A stretch of DNA of 38,106 nucleotides from Rhodothermales bacterium (GTDB taxonomy: Bacteria > Bacteroidota > Rhodothermia > Rhodothermales > JAHQVL01): positions 1-38,106 of the forward strand of contig JAWXAX010000278.1 of NCBI GenBank assembly GCA_034439735.1, written 5' to 3'. Made by a program: the position numbers and the translations under genes. The notes under the pieces were generated by a model. It did not search any database. It was not told the origin of the DNA and saw only the letters and a list, made by a program, of their open reading frames with translations. Positions 33,501-38,106 of the stretch are shown in pieces; the stretch's first letter is position 1; each line of letters begins with the position of its first letter.

Positions 33501-36206
33501 GGCCGTGGGCGTGGCCGCGAGGTGGTCGAGGGCGGTTAGTTGTTCGGTCAGGTAGCGCGTGCCGAATAACTCGCCAAGCATGCCGGGGATAAAATCGACG
33601 ACACGGAGCGCGTCGCTGCCGGTGATGGCGGCTTCGGGCCGGTAGAGGTATTCGTACCGGCTCTCGCTGCGCTGGTCGAGCTGGATAGGTTTTGCCGCCC
33701 TGGCGATGGGCTCCGCCGTGGCCGCCAGCCGTTCGCTCACGTGGATGAAACTCGGGTCGATCCGCGCCTGCTGGAGCTGGACGCGATCCAGCACCTCGAA
33801 CTGCTCGTAGAGCCGCAGGCCGGCGTCGAAATATCCCTGTTCGATGGCGTACCGGAGCAGCAGATACAGGAGCGCTGTCGGCGGCTGGTCGTTGGTGAAC
33901 CCATCCTGGAGGCGGACCTGGTCCAGCGACGTTCGCGCCGCCGCGGCCAGCCACTCGATGTAGTTAAGGCCGGTGTCGGTGTAAGCGCGAATCGGGGCGG
34001 TTTCGGAGAGCTTGACGTCGTCGACGATCGGGCCCGTGAGCTTGTTTGGGGATTGGAGGAAGAACTTCTCCAGGATCTCGGGGGTGACGTCGCCGGTGTA
34101 GCCGAGACTCTGGAGCAGGTTCATCCCGATGATCGGGTAGGAAATCCAGAAGGGCACCTCCTGGAACCAGGACCAGACCCCCATCAGCTTGAGCCGGTTT
34201 TCGACCTCCTCGCGGCTTTCGGCGTAGCGCTGGTAAAACTCGATGGACGACGGCGTTAGGCCGACGATGTCCAGCAGCAGCTGGTGCGGGTCGCCGGCCT
34301 GGCCGACAAACGCTACCTCGTCGGCCATAGCCGCCCAGTCGGCCCTCACTGTCTGAAGCAGTGGGTCGAGGCCCTGCAGGAACGACCGAAAGCCCTCGGG
34401 ATGCGGGACGCCGTCGGGTAGGCGCCACTCGCCCGACTTCAGCCAGCCCAGCCGGCTGTACACCGTGGCCGGCAGAATGCCGTAAGGCTGTTTGCCCACC
34501 CGGATAGCCGGCGCCAACCCCCGGCCGGTGACGAAGTGCGTAAAAAACCAGCGGGCCTCTTCGATGGTCTCGTCGGAGAAGACCGGCTGCATGAGGGTTT
34601 CCATCTGGTAGCCGAGCGTCGCCGGCCAGAGGGCGACGTTCATCGCGCGCGCCTCGCACTGGTCGCGGCCCCGGCTGTTGGGGGTGAGGTCGAACGTGGC
34701 GAGGTCCACCCCCAGCGTGTCCGCCAGCCACTGCCCGTCGAGGCGCGTCTGGAAGTCGGGGTCGTGGGCGAGCGGTTCTTGCTTGAAGACGACGTCGAAC
34801 GACGCGTCGGCGTCTTCGGTCAGCGAGAAGCCCGAGCCGGCGCCTTCCGTATTGTTGGTCGGCGATCCGTTCGGGAGGATTGAGAAACCAGCCGTGCCCT
34901 GTTGGTGGTGCCGGAAGAGCGTCTCCACCCCCTCTTTTGCGGCGGTTTCGTCGGCGCTGAGGCGGACGCCGAGTACCATCAGCTGGTCGAATCCGGCCTG
35001 CGCGTCGGCCGGCGAGAGGGTGATGCGAAACCCCATGCCCACGCGCTCGGCCTCGTCGAAATCCACCATCCACTGCATCGGGGCGCCGACGACGATGTCG
35101 CCATCCACCATCTGCAGCTGGTCCTCGGGCGGCGCGAGGGGATCGGGGCCGGCGATGAGCGGCGAGGGGATCATCTCACCCAGGTGCTCGAGCACGACCT
35201 CGTTGTTCCGATATCCCAGCAACACAAACCGCTCGGGCAACACGTTCACGCGGGGCGCCTGCGACCAGCTCTGCCGCTGCGCCTCGCTTTCCTGAAACGA
35301 CGGCAGATCAACAAACATCACCTGGACGACCGCGTCTGCTCTGGACCCCGAGGCCGGCGTGTCTGAAAAGTTCGCCGGCGCATAGTCGGCCGCAATCACG
35401 GCCGCCCGCTCGGCCCCGACGGCCGCTTTGAGCGCGGCCTGGGCGGCGGCGATCTGGACCCCATCCCCTTCCGCCCGCCAGGCAGCCGTCCAGTAGGTCG
35501 CCGCGGCCGGCCGCTCGGTCGCCGGCAGTGGCGCTTCGGCGGCGATGGCCAGGATGAGGTCGTTGGGGTCGGCTTTGGCCGGCCAGACATCGACATCCGC
35601 CGGCCGCTGCTGTTCAATCAGCCATGCAGCGCGGCCCGATCCGAACGAGCCCACGAGGCCGGCCCAGGCCGCGCGCTGCTCCGCTTCGAGGCCGCCGGCC
35701 TTCGCCCAGTTGATCCAGAAAAACCGGGTACTCTCGCGTTCGCTTTCGGACAGCAGCGACTCGAACGTATCCACCAGGCACTCGTCCGGATACACCCGCA
35801 CCCACAGCTGCGTGGCCGCCGCCCCGTCCACGGTAACCGGCTTGAACCGGGTTTCGAGGCGGACCGGGAAGAGCGCGATCGGCAGCGTCGCGTCCTTCTG
35901 GCCGAGGTTCTGGCGGGGGTCGGAAAACGGCAAAAAGGCATCGACCAGCCGGCCCTCCGCCGCCAGGCTGTCGGCCAGGGCGGATTCAAACTTGACCGCG
36001 TTGCCGGCCAGCTCGCGCAGCCGGGCTTCGAGCTGCTGGAGCCGTCGCTGGTGCGTGTCGTTTTCGGGATCGAACCGACGGTCGAGCTTAGCCCTTTCGG
36101 CCTCAGCCTGCCGCTGGCGTTCCCGGTTGAGGTGCAGCGCAAGCCGCGCCTGCTCCTTCTGCCGGCGCGCCTGTTCGAGATTGGTAGCGATAGGGTTGAA
36201 TGGCAT
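30579..36206 (-). CDS. Uncharacterised 1875-residue protein, second gene of large-protein trio
   Basis: A very large soluble protein with no signal peptide and no transmembrane helix. The N-terminus (about residues 8-75) is a charged coiled coil, LEQARRQKEQARLALHLNRE and onward. Recognisable conserved-looking blocks are LPIALFPVRLETRFKPV (about 106-122), LPERFVLLGYRNNEVVLEHL (about 328-347), RVGKQPYGILPATVYSRLGW (about 565-584), and a C-terminal ASTRHPITIMLNLAMNNQLF ending (to 1875). Long Ala/Asp-rich helical tracts fill residues about 1300-1600. I cannot assign a family or activity; no Walker, protease or nuclease motif stands out. The start at ATG 36206 avoids 14 residues read from the repeat region. 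The stop lies within a repeat copy. Confidence 0.85.
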   Translation of the reverse strand: MPFNPIATNLEQARRQKEQARLALHLNRERQRQAEAERAKLDRRFDPENDTHQRRLQQLEARLRELAGNAVKFESALADSLAAEGRLVDAFLPFSDPRQNLGQKDATLPIALFPVRLETRFKPVTVDGAAATQLWVRVYPDECLVDTFESLLSESERESTRFFWINWAKAGGLEAEQRAAWAGLVGSFGSGRAAWLIEQQRPADVDVWPAKADPNDLILAIAAEAPLPATERPAAATYWTAAWRAEGDGVQIAAAQAALKAAVGAERAAVIAADYAPANFSDTPASGSRADAVVQVMFVDLPSFQESEAQRQSWSQAPRVNVLPERFVLLGYRNNEVVLEHLGEMIPSPLIAGPDPLAPPEDQLQMVDGDIVVGAPMQWMVDFDEAERVGMGFRITLSPADAQAGFDQLMVLGVRLSADETAAKEGVETLFRHHQQGTAGFSILPNGSPTNNTEGAGSGFSLTEDADASFDVVFKQEPLAHDPDFQTRLDGQWLADTLGVDLATFDLTPNSRGRDQCEARAMNVALWPATLGYQMETLMQPVFSDETIEEARWFFTHFVTGRGLAPAIRVGKQPYGILPATVYSRLGWLKSGEWRLPDGVPHPEGFRSFLQGLDPLLQTVRADWAAMADEVAFVGQAGDPHQLLLDIVGLTPSSIEFYQRYAESREEVENRLKLMGVWSWFQEVPFWISYPIIGMNLLQSLGYTGDVTPEILEKFFLQSPNKLTGPIVDDVKLSETAPIRAYTDTGLNYIEWLAAAARTSLDQVRLQDGFTNDQPPTALLYLLLRYAIEQGYFDAGLRLYEQFEVLDRVQLQQARIDPSFIHVSERLAATAEPIARAAKPIQLDQRSESRYEYLYRPEAAITGSDALRVVDFIPGMLGELFGTRYLTEQLTALDHLAATPTARLERAFAEHLDLVSYRLDAWRWGLLHYQIASMRYRAQDDGPVRRGVYVGAFGYLENVRSENKVLTPVELDAELTDVFKPAEEPVLVRDSTNGGFIHAPSINHAIAAAVLRNGYLANATSDAPDALKVNLSSARVRVALGVIEGIRNGQTLGALLGYQLERGLHDRHEVEIDIVIYTLRKAFPLVADRISDTQSADDDAIEAIEARNVLDGLALADHIRTTGQANYPFGKALPTMADLGVADPAGALAAVDEEVNRMLDIHDAVADLAMAEGVYQAVQGNYTRTGAALDAYARGTFPPEPQVVQTPRSGLTLLHRVGIHLPAGLDGTVSPNALLVSPRAEAEPAVNTWMNGLLPDPSTVVCHAAYTDPAGVDHTVEVTQAQLGLQPIDLLFVVNTDLEQAMAELDDRVVQFVVGSRVLRPDVAVAVDYTRRPSGARYSFFEVAALLRHLRAVVLRSRPLVATDIALVNEATQEAAKTVAVNEVRITGPLARLEGLIASAGDDLVKLLTDVDAALADPVANRTAILAEVDIWAGRFNLLAGQAVWFGMTQAAPGFVYDGRKTRFAAFLALLDTLLIRWDGRLTAHIAKMDAAAVATSEAEGVTFMRQAEAQIATDYTVPEPATRADYAAALAPKRAAFDTRHAAFLALREAPPVTVGGLAAAIAALLPVDAFDIETIDVASEEDAIIRFAQELRIRIDALGAAVTRRIALAHAALDEAAAEADPARAANARVRAGKALFGEDFKIVPEFTLGPDQADEILNAWSDRDILLTHLTDPAGPDLDFPVDDWLYGVARVREKMGHWEQASVLAEAFGRLELTLTPLQLPYRADDRWVALPFPDDYDFVGDRLLYTAHFSVDFDRNAAQCGLLVDEWTEVVPAKEETTGLTFHYDRPNSEPPQTILLALSPAFNGGWTWNDLVDSIRETMDEARLRAVEPAQVDESAYAAFLPAAIMASTRHPITIMLNLAMNNQLFNTI

Positions 36207-36549
36207 GGCGGTGGATAAAATTAAAAACCAGTGTCTTCCCGACCGCATCCCCGCAAAAGCGCCAGGGCATCAAAACAACGTCGGCAATCCAAAAAAGGCT
36301 CTTTTTTAGCAACAACCTCACTTTCATCGTCATCCTCGCGCACGCGGGGAACCATAGATCGGTCGAGAATACCTCACCTGTCGTTCCTGGCTCGGAACTT
36401 CGCCACAATCAAAGCTCTCATGGGTCCCCGCGTTCGCGGGGATGACGATGAATTAAAGGGTTTTGCTGTAAAAACAGACAGATTCAATAAATGCCGTTAT
36501 TTCATTGACCTCTATGCTCAAAAGCGGGGATTTCGGTCGAGACGACATA
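36207..36549. other. Intergenic region upstream of the 1875-residue gene
   Basis: This 343-bp gap contains no credible gene. It carries an imperfect inverted repeat (36323-36354 with 36421-36452) and A/T-rich flanks. The leader of the 1875-residue gene must lie here, so it may have its own promoter. Confidence 0.6.
36323..36452. repeat. Imperfect 32-bp inverted repeat, GTCATCCcCGCG family
   Basis: Arms 36323-36354 and 36421-36452 match as reverse complements in 29 of 32 positions. The inner part (GTCATCC-CGCG...GCGGGGA-CCA) is the same family as the inner arms at 26869-26941. The spacer is 66 bp. It resembles a small non-autonomous element. Confidence 0.85.
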
Positions 36550-38106
36550 TCAGGTAGCCGGCAACATCTCCGACGCATGTACGGCGACGAGCACCGGCAC
36601 CTGGTAGAGGATGTAGGCCATTTCGGCGGCGCTGATGGCGGTATTCCAGGGGATCTGGATATCCTCCGCGTGTTGCTGGTCCATGCCGGGCGGCGGGGTG
36701 CCGGTGGGCGGTACGAGGGTGACGGCCGGCGGAGGGAGCGGCTGCAGGAACTCGCCGGGCAACACGCCGACATCGGTCCACGACAGGTCGCTCCAGGTAT
36801 TTTTGGTCCCTCCCGGCGCGCCGTCCTGGTCCACATCCAGCCCGAACCGGGGCTCGCCGGGGCGCTCCTTGATGACAAAGAACCAGCCCGGATCGTCGGG
36901 CAGTTCGTCTGATTCGCCCTTCGCCTCGACGGCCGTCAGGTCGAATCCGAAGAAGTAGATGTCGGGGTCCACCTTGGCCTCGTAGAGCGGCGTGCGGATC
37001 TTGGAATCGGGCGGATTGGCCTCTTCGGCCGGCGTGATGGCCGCCAGCCCGCGCGGCTTCGTTTTGTCGGGCGTGCCGTCCGTCTTGAGCACCCACTCGG
37101 CCCGGTGGGCGTAGATGACGGCCGTGGGATACTTCTTGAGCAGCTCGCCGCGGATGACGAGCACGAGCTCTTCCTCGTTTTCGCCGGGTTTCTCGCGGTG
37201 GTCGTGGTCGCCGAGGTCGGAGAACTTGGACCACAGGTGGATGGGCGGGATGTCGCGCAGTTCTTCCTTGAGTGCCTCGGCGTCGGCGCCGGAGCGGTCG
37301 AGGTAGGAGCTGACATCCCAGAACTGCCGGAAGTAGCTGCCGCGCTGGTCGGTGGGATATTCGCGCCAGAGCAGTTCGCGGCCAAATTCATGGTTCAGGC
37401 CCACCATGTAGGATTCGATGAACCGCTGGTTGGTCTCGAGCAGCGAGATGCTGTTTTCCTCGACGTACTGGATGTTGGGAAGGAACAGCTCGGCGGAAAG
37501 GTCCACCAGCGGCTTGTACATCGGCGTGTCGAACTCGGGGTACGCCATCGCCTCGACAAACGTCTCGCTGAGCCGGCGCCGGATGCGCTCCGGGATATGG
37601 ATGCGGATGAGCGTGCGCCGGGGAATGGTGACGGCGGGGTCGATGGAGAGAAACGTCTGCGTGCAGACGGCCGGCAGGTCCATGGCCACCGGCGCCGGCC
37701 GGGCGGAGACCTCGCCACTGGCCTGGATGAGCGTAAACGCATCCATCAGCCCCTGCTTAAACCGCACGCCTTCCGGGCTGTCGGCGCCGCCCGCGGCCGG
37801 CTGGAACGGGGCGCCGACGGGGGTCAAGACGAAGTTGGGGACGGTCGGCAGGCGGTTGATGGCCTCGGGCGTGAGCTGGTCTTCGCGGATGGCATCGGCC
37901 GTCTCTTGTTGCTCGCGGACGCGGCCGGTCCGCTGGAACAGCCACAACAACCCGAGGGCAACGGCCAGCGCGAGGCCGGCGAGCGACCCGAGGCCGGGCG
38001 TGATGGCGCCAAGTTGGGGGCCGACAAACACGACGATGAGCAGCAGGATGAGGAGGGCGATGACGAGGATCAGCGTCCGCAGCCAGGGGGCATCGCGGAG
38101 CCAGTC
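36550..38106 (-). CDS. Membrane-anchored uncharacterised protein, first gene of large-protein trio (partial, N-terminus outside window)
   Basis: The frame is open from 38106 down to the stop at 36550, giving 518 residues; the N-terminus is missing. Two hydrophobic segments lie at visible residues about 9-29 (LRTLILVIALLILLLIVVFV) and about 38-58 (GLGSLAGLALAVALGLLWLF), the first probably a true membrane helix pair. The soluble part has GLNHEFGRELLWREYPTDQ (about 234-252), LVIRGELLKKYPTAVIYAHR (about 318-337), PDIYFFGFDLTA and LSWTDVGVLPGEFLQPLPPP. I do not recognise a characterised family. It precedes the 1875- and 633-residue genes on the same strand, and the trio may form a membrane-linked complex. 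Confidence 0.8.
   Translation of the reverse strand, partial: DWLRDAPWLRTLILVIALLILLLIVVFVGPQLGAITPGLGSLAGLALAVALGLLWLFQRTGRVREQQETADAIREDQLTPEAINRLPTVPNFVLTPVGAPFQPAAGGADSPEGVRFKQGLMDAFTLIQASGEVSARPAPVAMDLPAVCTQTFLSIDPAVTIPRRTLIRIHIPERIRRRLSETFVEAMAYPEFDTPMYKPLVDLSAELFLPNIQYVEENSISLLETNQRFIESYMVGLNHEFGRELLWREYPTDQRGSYFRQFWDVSSYLDRSGADAEALKEELRDIPPIHLWSKFSDLGDHDHREKPGENEEELVLVIRGELLKKYPTAVIYAHRAEWVLKTDGTPDKTKPRGLAAITPAEEANPPDSKIRTPLYEAKVDPDIYFFGFDLTAVEAKGESDELPDDPGWFFVIKERPGEPRFGLDVDQDGAPGGTKNTWSDLSWTDVGVLPGEFLQPLPPPAVTLVPPTGTPPPGMDQQHAEDIQIPWNTAISAAEMAYILYQVPVLVAVHASEMLPAT

Noticed and set aside
28460-38106. Reading the large-protein trio as a phage tail or contractile injection system
   Set aside because: No sheath, tube, baseplate, spike, AAA+ ATPase or tape-measure signature is visible; the idea cannot be supported from this window alone.

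Overview
The window looks like chromosomal DNA from a GC-rich, Gram-negative member of the Bacteroidota/Rhodothermota side of the tree; Rhodothermales is my best guess. The basis is a 989-residue TonB-dependent receptor with an N-terminal carboxypeptidase-like domain, several secreted DUF1080/NIPSNAP/CBM9-type proteins, one candidate Bacteroidota-style promoter, and lipoprotein signal peptides. The taxonomic guess is inference. No rRNA, tRNA, CRISPR array, integrase or phage structural gene was recognised.

Region 1 (1-6458, + strand) is an inositol catabolism block: the end of a class II aldolase, iolB, two tandem-domain universal stress proteins, iolD, and an iolG-type dehydrogenase. The iolD/iolG junction carries an 80-bp direct duplication and a 16-bp tandem repeat that blur the start of iolG. 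Region 2 (12527-6529, - strand) is a seven-gene run: solute-binding lipoprotein, two permeases, ABC ATPase, MTA-phosphorylase-like protein, methylthioribose-kinase-like protein and a small PH-like membrane protein. Several of these genes overlap, so they are probably one transcript handling an imported nucleoside or thio-sugar, although the substrate is unknown.

Region 3 (20216-12910, - strand) holds nhaA, a KefB/CPA2-type antiporter with an RCK domain, a globin, and the TonB-dependent receptor. Region 4 (20636-27808) is mostly secreted or exported proteins on the + strand: a phosphodiesterase lipoprotein with chitobiase-like and PA14 domains, a CBM9-like protein, a NIPSNAP protein, a DUF1080 protein and a polysaccharide deacetylase. 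An HDOD protein lies on the opposite strand among them.

Region 5 (38106-27854, - strand) is the least explained part. It holds three large proteins that I cannot assign to a characterised family: a membrane-anchored protein running off the window edge, a 1875-residue protein and a 633-residue protein. A REP-associated HUH transposase (RAYT) begins 3 nt after the last of them. This trio is the best candidate for an undescribed system.

The intergenic DNA is unusually structured. It contains perfect or nested inverted repeats (12692-12760, 22335-22808, 26789-27004, 36323-36452), direct repeats (5225-5397, 30407-30580), a REP-like palindrome inside the RAYT gene itself, and short degenerate A/G-rich or T/A-rich word repeats next to gene ends.
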